NCBI GenBank assembly: GCA_934394595.1
Contig: CAKRRX010000012.1
Span: forward strand, 1 to 38,240
DNA length: 38,240 nt
Direction of reading: 5' to 3'
From: an uncultured Blautia sp.
Lineage (GTDB): Bacteria > Bacillota > Clostridia > Lachnospirales > Lachnospiraceae
Shown: one piece after another, positions 24,861-33,181 of the stretch
Layout of the letters: each line of letters begins with the position of its first letter
Numbering within the stretch: position 1 is the first letter of the stretch
The notes under the pieces: generated by a model
What the model was told of the DNA's origin: nothing
What the model saw: the letters and a program-made list of their open reading frames with translations, nothing else
Database searches by the model: none
Position numbers and translations under genes: made by a program

Positions 24861-24997
24861 ATGTTCAAGATTATTTAATGTAAAATCATCACTAGTTTTT
24901 AGAGATTATATATTTACATGATATAGTCTGTAAAATCTGGTGATTTTTTTCGCCAGAAACAGCTTTTTAATTTTTATTTTTATGGAGGTAACTCAAA
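24861..24997 (+). promoter_or_regulatory. Long 5' untranslated leader of the cold-shock gene
   Basis: About 135 nt of AT-rich leader. It contains TCTGGTG...CGCCAGA, a 7-bp stem with a U-rich loop just upstream of the ribosome site GGAGG. The alternative pairing AAAATCA with TGATTTT would use part of the same region. Long leaders that refold with temperature are known for cspA-type genes. The same role here is inference. Confidence 0.5.
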
Positions 24998-25198
24998 ATG
25001 AACAAGGGCACTGTAAAATGGTTCAACGCAGAAAAAGGTTATGGTTTCATCACAGGAGAAGACGGAGCTGACGTATTCGTTCACTTTTCTGCAATCAATG
25101 GTGAAGGCTTCAAATCTCTTGAAGAAGGCCAGGCTGTAACATATGACTTAACAGAAGGCGCTCGCGGAATGCAGGCAGCTAACGTTACTAAGTTATAA
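24998..25198 (+). CDS. Cold-shock protein (CspA family)
   Basis: A 66-aa single OB-fold RNA chaperone. RNP1 reads KGYGFI and RNP2 reads VFVHFSAI. The protein starts [20 protein letters not shown], and the length is exactly that of CspA/CspB. GGAGG lies 7-8 nt before the ATG. It is monocistronic with a clear promoter and terminator. It binds single-stranded RNA or DNA and helps translation at low temperature or during growth transitions. Confidence 0.96.
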   Translation: MNKGTVKWFNAEKGYGFITGEDGADVFVHFSAINGEGFKSLEEGQAVTYDLTEGARGMQAANVTKL

Positions 25199-25210
25199 GT
25201 AGCAAAAATT

Positions 25211-25240
25211 CCCTCCGAATTTCATTTCGGAGGGTTTTTT
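25211..25240 (+). terminator. Rho-independent terminator of the cold-shock gene
   Basis: CCCTCCGAA (25211-25219) pairs with TTCGGAGGG (25226-25234), followed by six T. A textbook terminator, 12 nt after the stop. Confidence 0.92.
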
Positions 25241-25280
25241 ATACTCTTTTTACAGAAATCTCGCTATATTTCTTACTATA

Positions 25281-25332
25281 AAAACAGACACAGAATTCTG
25301 ATCTTCAAATCAAAACACTGTGTCTGTTTTTT
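25281..25332. terminator. Second hairpin with T-run, possibly bidirectional
   Basis: AAAACAGACACAG (25281-25293) pairs perfectly with CTGTGTCTGTTTT (25318-25330), with A- and T-runs on the two sides. It can stop transcription from either direction between the cold-shock gene and the convergent small membrane-protein gene. Confidence 0.7.
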
Positions 25333-25377
25333 AAGATGTTAGGGACAAAAGGTATTTTGACCCTAACCTGATATCAT
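25333..25377. repeat. Palindromic intergenic element related to the one at 7916-8003
   Basis: TTAGGGACAAAA and TTTTGACCCTAA form a hairpin with one mismatch, flanked by AAGATG and CTGATATCA. Borders and core match the element upstream of the GntR-clpC operon. This suggests a dispersed short repeat, which needs a genome to confirm. Confidence 0.5.
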
Positions 25378-25397
25378 TTTTAAGAAAAAATCATATT

Positions 25398-25652
25398 CTA
25401 TTCAGCATCTGTAGTGGAGATTCCATTCAGATAGGAATCAAGAGCGGAGGTATCCATCACTGTCTCCACCTGTACATTCTCCTGGCCCTCAGTTACCTTT
25501 CCATATACGGAATAGCCGATCCAGCACACTGCAACGATACATGCAGCCAGTGCAGCAAGCTTCTCCAGTCTCAGAACCAGCTTCTCTTTCTTCATGATTT
25601 TCTCACGGTTTGCTTTTTGTGCCTTATAAGCATCTACTTTCTTCTGACTCAT
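25398..25652 (-). CDS. Small single-pass membrane protein, conserved hypothetical
   Basis: An 84-aa protein with a charged N-terminal helix (MSQKKVDAYKAQKANREKIM), one transmembrane segment (LAALAACIVAVCWIGYSVYG) and an acidic outside tail. Topology suggests the C-terminus is outside. AAGGAG lies 7 nt before the ATG. A longer frame to 25700 has no ribosome site. It lies 74 nt downstream of the DegV gene. Function is unknown. Confidence 0.7.
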   Translation of the reverse strand: MSQKKVDAYKAQKANREKIMKKEKLVLRLEKLAALAACIVAVCWIGYSVYGKVTEGQENVQVETVMDTSALDSYLNGISTTDAE

Positions 25653-25726
25653 AGCCCGTCTCCTTTTGCAAAAATTACATCTGCATTTAGTATAGCACAT
25701 TCATATTCAAAAGGGAAGTCCAATCC

Positions 25727-26566
25727 TTATACTGCCACAATGATTCCGCCATCATTTGCATACATGCTGCTGACACCTGCGGTATCCAATACCACAATAT
25801 CCGCCAGCTTCATTCTCTCCTGAATAGCATCCCGAAGCATATAAGCTCTTTTGGGACTATTGCAATGGGAAATGGCAAGAACACGGTTCTCACTGTTTAC
25901 CGTTGCTTCCATGATCTTATCTACCATTTTCACCAGAGCCTTATTCATTCCTCTGGCCTGATCCAGCTGACAGATAGTTCCCTCAGGGGTAGATCCCATA
26001 ATCGGTTTGATCTTTAACGCAGATGCAACCAGAGCTTTCACTCTGCTGAGACGTCCATTTTTCCGCAGAGTTTCCAGATTTTCCAGAACAAAAAAGGTAT
26101 GCTGTTCTTCGATATATTTATTTACAACACTTATCACATCCTCAAAGGGCAGGCCTGATTCCTCACACTGAGCAATTTTCATAGCAATCAGAGTCTGTCC
26201 TACTGATGCAGAACAGGAATTAAACACATGGATCTTTTTGTTCTTATTCTCTTCATGAAGCAGGCTTGCACCCAGAACTGCGCTGTTATAAGAGCCGCTG
26301 AGTTCGGAAGACAATGTCACACAATATACACGCTCAGCTTCACAATCAAATGCTCTTCGGTAACTCTCCGGGGATGGGCATGCTGACTTGGGACACTCCG
26401 GACATGCTGCAACTTTCTGAAGGAAATCTGCCTGGTCAAAAGTACTGTCATCTAAAATATTCTCACTTCCCACAGTAAGGGTAAGCGGTACAGACTGAAA
26501 ATGTTTATCCTGTTTCCACTGGTTCAGGAGTTCTCCACAGCTATCTATCACAATTTTATAACTCAA
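25727..26566 (-). CDS. DegV family fatty-acid-binding protein
   Basis: A 279-aa protein of the DegV/FakB family that presents fatty acids to the kinase FakA. It has the N-terminal YKIVIDSCGEL segment, VYCVTLSSELSGSYNSAVLG, VFNSCSASVGQTLIAMK, NGRLSRVKALVASALKIKPI and a C-terminal GVSSMYANDGGIIVAV. The initiation codon is TTG, with GAGGAC about 8 nt upstream and no good ATG nearby. No fakA gene is next to it. The ligand cannot be read from sequence. Confidence 0.9.
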   Translation of the reverse strand: MSYKIVIDSCGELLNQWKQDKHFQSVPLTLTVGSENILDDSTFDQADFLQKVAACPECPKSACPSPESYRRAFDCEAERVYCVTLSSELSGSYNSAVLGASLLHEENKNKKIHVFNSCSASVGQTLIAMKIAQCEESGLPFEDVISVVNKYIEEQHTFFVLENLETLRKNGRLSRVKALVASALKIKPIMGSTPEGTICQLDQARGMNKALVKMVDKIMEATVNSENRVLAISHCNSPKRAYMLRDAIQERMKLADIVVLDTAGVSSMYANDGGIIVAV

Positions 26567-26753
26567 TTATATCGTCCTCTTTTCCATAATATGTAGTTTC
26601 AAATACCACATCTATATTAACACATAACCATATGTTTGAAAAGACTTTTTACAAAAACTCTGTTCTTTTTTTTCCAATTGCATTATAATGATAAATACCT
26701 GTGATTTATGATTCTCTTTCATTTCTGTTATCAATTATGGAAAGGAGCCTGAT

Positions 26754-27260
26754 ATGCTGGCATTAAAGATCACCGATCAGAAAGATTTTACCAACAAACT
26801 GTTTCTCAAAGATACCTTTGACCTTTTCTGGATGAATCAAACCGAAATCATCACCAGCAATGTATTCACTGTTGATGGCAGGCTGAAAATGGATTTTTTT
26901 GACAACGATGAGCAGGACTTTCTTGCATCCAGCCACCGTACCTGTTCCCTGTGGAAAGAAGTACGTCCTCTATGTTATTCTATCATCCGCGGAAAACGCG
27001 CCCCTCTTTCTTTTAAGATCGTACTTCAGTTCTCGCCCAATAAGATCCCTGCACTTTTACAGGGCGGTTCTGTAAACATTTCGCCCGATACCATAAGCGG
27101 GCTTTATCTGAATCTACAATATAAGAATAAAATGCTGCTCTGTACCACCGGTACATCTCTGACTGCCTTCCTTCCCAGCAAAGAGCTGGAGCATTTATGG
27201 GATCGTTTTGTTCTTGATTTCTTTTCCAGTAAGGAAATCCTCACCGAAGAGCTGAACTGA
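26754..27260 (+). CDS. Conserved hypothetical protein (possibly DUF5721)
   Basis: A 168-aa soluble protein of mixed alpha/beta character. It begins MLALKITDQKDFTNKLFLKD and shows LQYKNKMLLCTTGTSLTAFL near the end. From memory it resembles DUF5721, a Lachnospiraceae family of unknown role. AAAGGAG lies 6 nt before the ATG, and a TATAAT lies at 26684-26689 with a weak -35. It runs opposite to its neighbours, diverging from degV and converging on the Spo0A-like gene with only 5 nt between stops. Confidence 0.75.
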   Translation: MLALKITDQKDFTNKLFLKDTFDLFWMNQTEIITSNVFTVDGRLKMDFFDNDEQDFLASSHRTCSLWKEVRPLCYSIIRGKRAPLSFKIVLQFSPNKIPALLQGGSVNISPDTISGLYLNLQYKNKMLLCTTGTSLTAFLPSKELEHLWDRFVLDFFSSKEILTEELN

Positions 27261-27265
27261 TCTTT

Positions 27266-27595
27266 TCAGTTTTCTCTTTCCATTTCCAGGTAAAATGCAA
27301 TCATATCTACAAACTCACTGTTTGTAGGTCTGTATTCCAGTGGATATCCTGCAATCTTTTCCAGTACATCTCTGCGGTTTTCCCAACAGACATTTACAAT
27401 CGTACGGATATCATGTTCAATATTAGATGGTTTTGATTTAAATTTCTTTGCCAGAAATGGATAAATATCTTTCGTAATCTTCATCGGACGTTCCTTAAAT
27501 TCCATTGTCATTCGGATTGCTTCTGCCACAAAATAATACCCTTTATATTTTGATGTTGCGCCAAGTTTTCTGATTGTCCCATATACTTCTTTCAT
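27266..27595 (-). CDS. Standalone Spo0A C-terminal-like DNA-binding protein
   Basis: A 109-aa protein that aligns along its full length with the DNA-binding domain of Spo0A. Matches include KGYYFVAEAIRM (Spo0A KGYLYLREAISM), ITKDIYPFLAKKF (ITKVLYPDIAKKF) and RPTNSEFVDMIA (KPTNSEFIAMVA). There is no receiver domain. The recognition helix reads SNIEHDIRTIVN where Spo0A has SRVERAIRHAIE, so some DNA-contact residues differ and the target site may have changed. Start is the ATG with GGGGGA 6 nt upstream. The longer frame to 27634 has no ribosome site. It is monocistronic and convergent with the 168-aa gene. Direct TTCGAA repeats lie upstream. Confidence 0.85.
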   Translation of the reverse strand: MKEVYGTIRKLGATSKYKGYYFVAEAIRMTMEFKERPMKITKDIYPFLAKKFKSKPSNIEHDIRTIVNVCWENRRDVLEKIAGYPLEYRPTNSEFVDMIAFYLEMEREN

Positions 27596-27699
27596 TTTTG
27601 TCCCCCACGTTTCTTCCGCTTTTACAATTATCATATTTTACGGTCACATATATAAAACGTAGTATTTTTCCCTTTTTTAGTTTTTCAGAGATATTTTTT

Positions 27700-27730
27700 T
27701 CATTTTCGAAGAAACTCGTCATTTTTCGAA
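27700..27730 (-). promoter_or_regulatory. Paired direct repeats upstream of the Spo0A-like gene (candidate operator)
   Basis: On the minus strand, TTCGAAAAATGA (from 27730) and TTCGAAAATGA (from 27710) are direct repeats whose TTCGAA cores start 20 bp apart, about two helical turns. They lie about 110-135 bp before the start codon. The known 0A box is TGTCGAA, so the likeness is partial. An autoregulatory site is a guess. Confidence 0.35.
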
Positions 27731-27785
27731 ACTTTGCCATGAAAATTCCGGACGGCAGCCAAGAATGAGCGACATATCAGTTTTA

Positions 27786-27827
27786 GCAAAAAGAGACCAG
27801 TCATTGTTTCCAATAAACTGGTCTCTT
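27786..27827 (-). terminator. Rho-independent terminator after htpG
   Basis: On the minus strand AAGAGACCAGT (27827-27817) pairs with ACTGGTCTCTT (27801-27791), followed by TTTTT. It closes the htpG transcript. Confidence 0.88.
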
Positions 27828-27905
27828 GGGACAACCATAATTCCTGACTTTTGGCAATCAGAACCATCATACAGTGTCTATGCTTCTGTCAGTATATGGC
27901 TGAAA

Positions 27906-29963
27906 TTATTTTGTAAGCATAAGCAGAATCTCATTGCTTCTCTGTACAAATTTTGTCATTTCTTCCGGTGAAAGCTGTTTATGGCTGATCATTGCCAGAT
28001 CATAAAGTTCTTCACAGATCACAGGAGTCTTTTCAGAATCCTTATTTTCTGCTACAAACTGTACCAGAGGATGCTTTGCATTTAACACCAGAGTTTCCTG
28101 TGTGCCAAACATGGACGGATCCATGCCATACATATTGTACATCTTCATCATATCCTGCATACGGCGGCTTTCTTCCGATAAAGTCATCATAGCTGCCACT
28201 TTTTCATTTTTCAGGTTCTCAACCTTTACTTCCAGCTTGTCGTTTTTCAGGCTGGTACGGAAAATCTCTGTGAGCTTCTTTGCAGTCTCCTCATCTGCCT
28301 TTCCATCCTCACGCAGTTCTTCAGAAAGGTCTGCATCAATTCTCTTGAACTGAATGGTCTGGTCTTTCTGCTCCAGGTGGGAAATAAAGGCGCTGTCAAT
28401 GTTATGTTTCAGAAGCACGGCATCCTTTCCAGCCTCACGGAACATATTGATATACTGGCTCTGCTGCACCTCATCTGTCACATAGAAGATTATTGTTTTC
28501 TCAGACTCTTTCTTCTCTTCGGAAGCTTCCTCAGTTTTCTCTTCCTTGCTTTCATCTGTCTCAGGTGCAGCTTCTGCTTTCTTGTTCTCTTCAATACAAT
28601 CCTTCAGTGTCAGATACTTGCCATCAATATTCTTAAACAGAATATAATCATTCATCTTCTCAGAAAACTTGCTGTCTTTGATGCAGCCATATTTGATAAA
28701 TGGACTGATGTCATCCCAGTATTTTTCATAAGATTCACGATCTGTCTTACACATTCCAGTCAGCTTATCTGCTACTTTCTTGGTAATGTACTCAGAAATC
28801 TTCTTAACAAATCCATCATTCTGCAGGGCAGATCTGGATACGTTCAACGGCAGATCCGGACAATCGATCACACCTTTCAGGAGAAGAAGGAATTCCGGAA
28901 TCACCTCTTTAATGTTATCTGCAATAAATACCTGGTTGTTATACAGCTTGATGGTTCCTTCTATGGAATCATACTCAGTGTTGATCTTCGGGAAATACAA
29001 AATACCTTTCAGATTAAATGGATAATCCATGTTCAGATGAATCCAGAACAGTGGTTCCTTGTAATCCATAAATACTTTACGGTAAAACTCCTTGTATTCT
29101 TCTTCCGTACAATTATTCGGATGTTTCATCCACAATGGCTCCGGATCACTTAAAGATACCGGACGCTTATTGATCTTCACCTTATCTTTTGCAGGAGAAA
29201 CTTCTACAACTTCTTTTTCTCCTTTTTCATTTTCTTTTTCCTCTGTCTTTGCCTCCTCATGAATATGCTCTACAACCACATCATCATCACGAAGCTCAGA
29301 TTCGTCAATGGTCTCATATTCCTGTGGCGCATTTTCCTTAGACAGATAAATATTTACCGGCATGAAAGAACAATATTTCTCAATAACCTCTCTCATACGA
29401 TATTCATTGGCAAACTCTGTACTCTCATCATTCAAAAACAGGGTAATCTCAGTACCGACAGTAGTCTTATTGCCATCCTGCATCTCATACTCAGTACCAC
29501 CGTCACAGGTCCAATGAACAGGAGTCGCACCCTCTTTGTAGGAAAGAGTGTCGATCTGTACTTCATCTGCTACCATAAATGCAGAATAGAATCCCAGTCC
29601 GAAATGACCGATGATCTGATCGTCTGTTGTCTTATCCTTATATTTGGAAAGGAACTCTGTCGCACCAGAAAATGCGATCTGAGTGATATACTCTTCTACC
29701 TCATCAGCAGTCATACCAAGACCTGTATCAATGAATTTCAAAGTCTTTTCTTCCGGATTGACGATCACGTGTACTTCCGGCTTATATCCATCTGGAAGTG
29801 TATACTCTCCCATTACATCCAGCTTCTTTAACTTGGTAATGGCATCACATCCATTGGAAATCAGCTCTCTCGCAAAAATATCGTGATCTGAATATAACCA
29901 TTTCTTTATAATTGGAAAAATATTTTCACTGTTAATTGATAAACTACCATGCTTCTCAGCCAT
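27906..29963 (-). CDS. htpG: Molecular chaperone HtpG (Hsp90)
   Basis: A 685-aa ATP-dependent chaperone, longer than the usual 620-635 aa of bacterial HtpG. The GHKL ATPase motifs are present: ELISNGCDA, DTGLGM and GHFGLGFYSAFMVA. The middle domain has ILYFPKI and SRSALQNDGFVKKI. Two highly charged insertions explain the extra length: a Lys/Glu stretch at residues 211-266 between the N and middle domains, and an Ala/Glu/Lys stretch at about 458-489 before TIIFYVTDE. Start is the ATG with AAGGAG 10 nt upstream. An upstream GTG is too close to that site. The CIRCE operator upstream puts it under HrcA, whereas Bacillus htpG is HrcA-independent. Confidence 0.96.
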   Translation of the reverse strand: MAEKHGSLSINSENIFPIIKKWLYSDHDIFARELISNGCDAITKLKKLDVMGEYTLPDGYKPEVHVIVNPEEKTLKFIDTGLGMTADEVEEYITQIAFSGATEFLSKYKDKTTDDQIIGHFGLGFYSAFMVADEVQIDTLSYKEGATPVHWTCDGGTEYEMQDGNKTTVGTEITLFLNDESTEFANEYRMREVIEKYCSFMPVNIYLSKENAPQEYETIDESELRDDDVVVEHIHEEAKTEEKENEKGEKEVVEVSPAKDKVKINKRPVSLSDPEPLWMKHPNNCTEEEYKEFYRKVFMDYKEPLFWIHLNMDYPFNLKGILYFPKINTEYDSIEGTIKLYNNQVFIADNIKEVIPEFLLLLKGVIDCPDLPLNVSRSALQNDGFVKKISEYITKKVADKLTGMCKTDRESYEKYWDDISPFIKYGCIKDSKFSEKMNDYILFKNIDGKYLTLKDCIEENKKAEAAPETDESKEEKTEEASEEKKESEKTIIFYVTDEVQQSQYINMFREAGKDAVLLKHNIDSAFISHLEQKDQTIQFKRIDADLSEELREDGKADEETAKKLTEIFRTSLKNDKLEVKVENLKNEKVAAMMTLSEESRRMQDMMKMYNMYGMDPSMFGTQETLVLNAKHPLVQFVAENKDSEKTPVICEELYDLAMISHKQLSPEEMTKFVQRSNEILLMLTK

Positions 29964-30002
29964 GCAGCTCACTCTCCTTTTGTTCTCTTAATTATATTAC
30001 AT

Positions 30003-30031
30003 ATACTAATACCAAAGGATGCAAAAGTCAA
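30003..30031 (-). promoter_or_regulatory. Promoter of htpG
   Basis: On the minus strand, TTGACT (30031-30026), a 17-bp spacer and TAGTAT (30008-30003). The CIRCE operator begins 8 bp upstream of the -35. Confidence 0.78.
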
Positions 30032-30038
30032 GAAAAAT

Positions 30039-30065
30039 TTAGCACTCATTCAAAATGAGTGCTAG
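30039..30065. promoter_or_regulatory. CIRCE operator (HrcA-binding site)
   Basis: TTAGCACTC, a 9-base gap, then GAGTGCTAG. It differs from the consensus CIRCE in one base. HrcA represses through this element until heat shock. Its placement just upstream of the htpG -35 indicates HrcA control of htpG. Confidence 0.95.
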
Positions 30066-30160
30066 TAATTTTGTTGTTTGCTCTGCTCATGGCATAAAAT
30101 AACCTTAACCAAACATCTGTCACTACAAAAAGGCAATGCTGAAGCGAAAATCTGTATGTA

Positions 30161-30194
30161 GAAAAGAGCTGCTGCCCGGTGGGACAACAGCTCT
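30161..30194 (-). terminator. Terminator after the surface-protein gene
   Basis: On the minus strand GAGCTGTTGTCCC (30193-30181) pairs with GGGCAGCAGCTC (30177-30166) with one bulge, followed by TTTTC. It lies 12 nt after the stop. Confidence 0.8.
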
Positions 30195-30206
30195 CCTTCA
30201 AATCAT

Positions 30207-33134
30207 TTATTTTTTCTTATTGCGATATACAAGAATTCCTGCAATCAGAACAATGGCAACAACCAGTATAATAACAAATGGAACAATTGGAGTATTATCT
30301 CCTGTTTTTACTGCATTTTTCTTATTTGCATCTGTTCTGTCAGCTGCCGGTGTCAGCGTCTGATTTGGTGATGTGCTGACATTGAAGCTAACCTGCTTTG
30401 TATCCTGTGTGCCTGTATTCACCCAGTTGCTTCCGTCGAATTTCTGCTGGTTATAAGTCACTGTCAATGTATAACTGCCGTTCTTGCCCATACGGAAAGT
30501 AGCGGAATATGGAGCTGAATCAAAGCTTCTTGACTCAAGTACCTCCCAGTACAATGGCTGATATCTCACGTCACCCTTAATCGGGTTTGTAATATCCATT
30601 CCTGCACCTACTGCAGTAAAGGTGATCTTGGTCTCTGTGGTATATGCACCATCGGAGCTGATTCCTGTGATCGTATTGTCTGAAGCACTGGATACGATTG
30701 GTCCACGGCTTGTTGTAACATTTACAGAAACTACCAGATTCAGGTTATCCGGATTGGTTACGCCATCAGGAAGTGTCACATTACCCTTTACAGAGAATTT
30801 CTGGCTTTCTGTGCTGTTTGGATTATATGCACAGCCTTTCACATCCCATTTGACAGATGCGTTCATATCGCCCTTGTTTGTGCTGATCTTCACTGTAGAG
30901 GGAAGTTTCAGTCCTTCTGCAGACTTTGCAACTCCATTGGCAACACTGATATCTGCAACTTTTCCAACTCCTGTCACTTTGACAACTGCGTTGGTAACTG
31001 TGAAATCCACTTTAATAGTAACAGCCGGAGCTTTATCACTTGTAACCGTGATCTGCTGGCTGTAAGGGCCTGCTGCCAGACCTGCCACAGGCGCTACTGT
31101 GAAAGTAACCTGCTGGCCTGGATCTGCTGCTACTGCAGACAACTGACTAACTGTAAAGCCATTTCCACTTATCTGAAGTCCCATACCGGAAAGTGTAACA
31201 TTACCTCCATTGGTAAGTGTAACAGTAACAGCACCTGGAGCCTGGGCATATCCCGCTTCTGCTGTTCCAAAATCAATGCTGGTTCTGTCTGCTGTCAGCA
31301 CCGGATTCTCTGCCGGCTTGGTTACTGCAAAGGATGCTGTGATCTGAACCTGTGGTGCCTGATCACTGGTAACCGTAAAGATCTGGCTGTAAGTATTTGC
31401 ACTTAATCCTGCTGCAAGAGCTACGGTAAAGGTGACAGACTGGCCAGGTTCCACTGTAGTACCGGAAAGGGCACCAGCTGTGAAGCTGCTTCCATCTGTC
31501 TGTACTGCCAGGTTACTGAGTGTCACATTGCCGTTATTGGTAAGTGTGATGGTCTTTGCTTCCGGAGCAGCAGCATATCCTTCTTCCATAGAGCCGAAAT
31601 CCGGAGCAGCATTATCTGCGGTAAGAACCGGATTCGCTACAGAATAGCTTACCGGGATGGATGCCAATACAGTATCATCAGCTGCGTATATAAGCTTAAT
31701 GGTGGTCTCATGGGTGCCTGGAGTGAATTTCTTTGGTGTGATTTTCATTCCAGTTACAGTTGACATTGATGGATTACTTCCTGCAATAACGTACGCAGTT
31801 GGAGTTACGTCCAACATATCATTAAAATCATCCGTATTCAGTTTAAATTCAACATCCTGACTTCCGGTATTCTTTATATTAAAATCTTTTCCGGACTGTC
31901 CCTCTGTAATCATACCAAAATCTACTGCTGTAACCGGATTCTGGGCATCATCATAGATTCCAATATTTATCGGTGTAGCTGCCGGATCCTCATTTCCACC
32001 CTGGGAAGTACCATCATCAGCTGCCGGTATCTGAGGATCAGAAGCATCTCCGTCTGTCTGAGCTGCAGTTACCACTACTGAAGCTTCAAAGGAAGCAGTC
32101 GCACCTTCCTCTGTCTCATAGGTGATGGTGTCGTCATACTCCCCTGCCGGAATACCGGCTCTTGGCTGAATCTGTACCGTAACAGATTCTCCTGCTGCAA
32201 GAGGTTCCATAATATCTTCAATCATAAAATGCTCAGGGCTGGTGCTGATAAAATTCAGTGTACCTGTACCTGTGTTTTTGATTGTGACTTCTTTTGTCTC
32301 GGAATCGGTGAAGTTCTCCTCAAGTGTTCCAAAATCCAGCTTCTCACTTCCGTCTGTGATCACTGCTTCTGCGGAATAAGAAAATTCATCTGCAGCATCA
32401 CCATCTGCAGCATTATCAGCTGGAGCAACTGTATTTCCATCCTCCGGAATCTCCAGATAATCCTCTGTTCCGATGTCGATCACATCATTGTCTGTAGAAT
32501 CCCCTGTGGAAATAGCACTTTCATCTGCTGTATCAGTATCTGCTGATACTCCTGCATCAGTTTCAGAATCATAGGAATCTTCCATTCCGATGTCGATTAC
32601 ATCTTCTGAATCCTGTGTCCCGTCAATAGCCGGATCAGCTGCATCAACAGTATTCTCACCTTCTGCTGCATCTGCTGGCAGCTCTTCTGCCGGCATTTCC
32701 TCTACCGCTTCGCTTACTGTATCCGGATCTTCTGTGGTCTCCTGGGGAGCTTCCTCTGGTGTAGCCACAATTTCTACTGTGTTAGCTTTCAGTTCACCGG
32801 ATACTCCCATTTCAGGAACCGCTGTAACCTTCAGTTCAATCTTATTTCCAAGATCTTCCTCTGTAAGCTTATATGTCTTCTCTGTACCTACTTCTGTAAG
32901 CTCATCACCGACTTTTCTCGACCAGCTGAAACTTACATAATCATCTGTAAGCCCCTCTGGTGTAGCTTTGGAATAATCAGCACTCAGCTCACTGCCAACT
33001 GCTGCCACCCCTTTGATCTTAAGCTTACCGCCCAACTCTCCTGACGGTGCCGCTGCTGCAAATACCATAGATGGAAGCAGCGAAAGCATCATAAGCAAAG
33101 TCATGATCATTGCTATAATCTTCTTAGGCTTCAT
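30207..33134 (-). CDS. Large cell-surface protein with ASH-type repeats and C-terminal membrane anchor
   Basis: A 975-aa exported protein. Residues 1-27 are a signal peptide (MLSLLPSMVFAAA). Residues 35-123 look Ig-like. Residues 125-250 are acidic and disordered, with DVIDIGMED and DVIDIGTED repeated. Four ASH-like beta domains follow (about 262-356, 398-500, 502-605, 610-714). The last two are near copies (PVLTADRTSIDFGTAEAGYA type). Residues 716-806 resemble bacterial Ig-like group 4. The end, AVKTGDNTPIVPF plus a hydrophobic helix and RNKKK, is the layout of sortase substrates, but the usual LPXTG is missing. GGAGG lies 7 nt before the ATG. It has its own promoter and terminator. A role in adhesion or spacing from the wall is inference. 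Confidence 0.85.
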   Translation of the reverse strand: MKPKKIIAMIMTLLMMLSLLPSMVFAAAAPSGELGGKLKIKGVAAVGSELSADYSKATPEGLTDDYVSFSWSRKVGDELTEVGTEKTYKLTEEDLGNKIELKVTAVPEMGVSGELKANTVEIVATPEEAPQETTEDPDTVSEAVEEMPAEELPADAAEGENTVDAADPAIDGTQDSEDVIDIGMEDSYDSETDAGVSADTDTADESAISTGDSTDNDVIDIGTEDYLEIPEDGNTVAPADNAADGDAADEFSYSAEAVITDGSEKLDFGTLEENFTDSETKEVTIKNTGTGTLNFISTSPEHFMIEDIMEPLAAGESVTVQIQPRAGIPAGEYDDTITYETEEGATASFEASVVVTAAQTDGDASDPQIPAADDGTSQGGNEDPAATPINIGIYDDAQNPVTAVDFGMITEGQSGKDFNIKNTGSQDVEFKLNTDDFNDMLDVTPTAYVIAGSNPSMSTVTGMKITPKKFTPGTHETTIKLIYAADDTVLASIPVSYSVANPVLTADNAAPDFGSMEEGYAAAPEAKTITLTNNGNVTLSNLAVQTDGSSFTAGALSGTTVEPGQSVTFTVALAAGLSANTYSQIFTVTSDQAPQVQITASFAVTKPAENPVLTADRTSIDFGTAEAGYAQAPGAVTVTLTNGGNVTLSGMGLQISGNGFTVSQLSAVAADPGQQVTFTVAPVAGLAAGPYSQQITVTSDKAPAVTIKVDFTVTNAVVKVTGVGKVADISVANGVAKSAEGLKLPSTVKISTNKGDMNASVKWDVKGCAYNPNSTESQKFSVKGNVTLPDGVTNPDNLNLVVSVNVTTSRGPIVSSASDNTITGISSDGAYTTETKITFTAVGAGMDITNPIKGDVRYQPLYWEVLESRSFDSAPYSATFRMGKNGSYTLTVTYNQQKFDGSNWVNTGTQDTKQVSFNVSTSPNQTLTPAADRTDANKKNAVKTGDNTPIVPFVIILVVAIVLIAGILVYRNKKK

Positions 33135-33181
33135 ATGCCATCCTCCTTTTACAATCCCCGTTTTATAAAAAACGTAATATT

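Noticed and set aside
27543..27740. A 65-codon minus-strand open frame upstream of the Spo0A-like gene.
   Set aside because: Low-complexity Lys/Asn-rich product, no ribosome site and no recognisable domain. It covers the promoter region and candidate operator.
32229..32940. Plus-strand open frames within the surface-protein gene.
   Set aside because: Antisense shadows of the acidic linker region, without ribosome sites or domain similarity.
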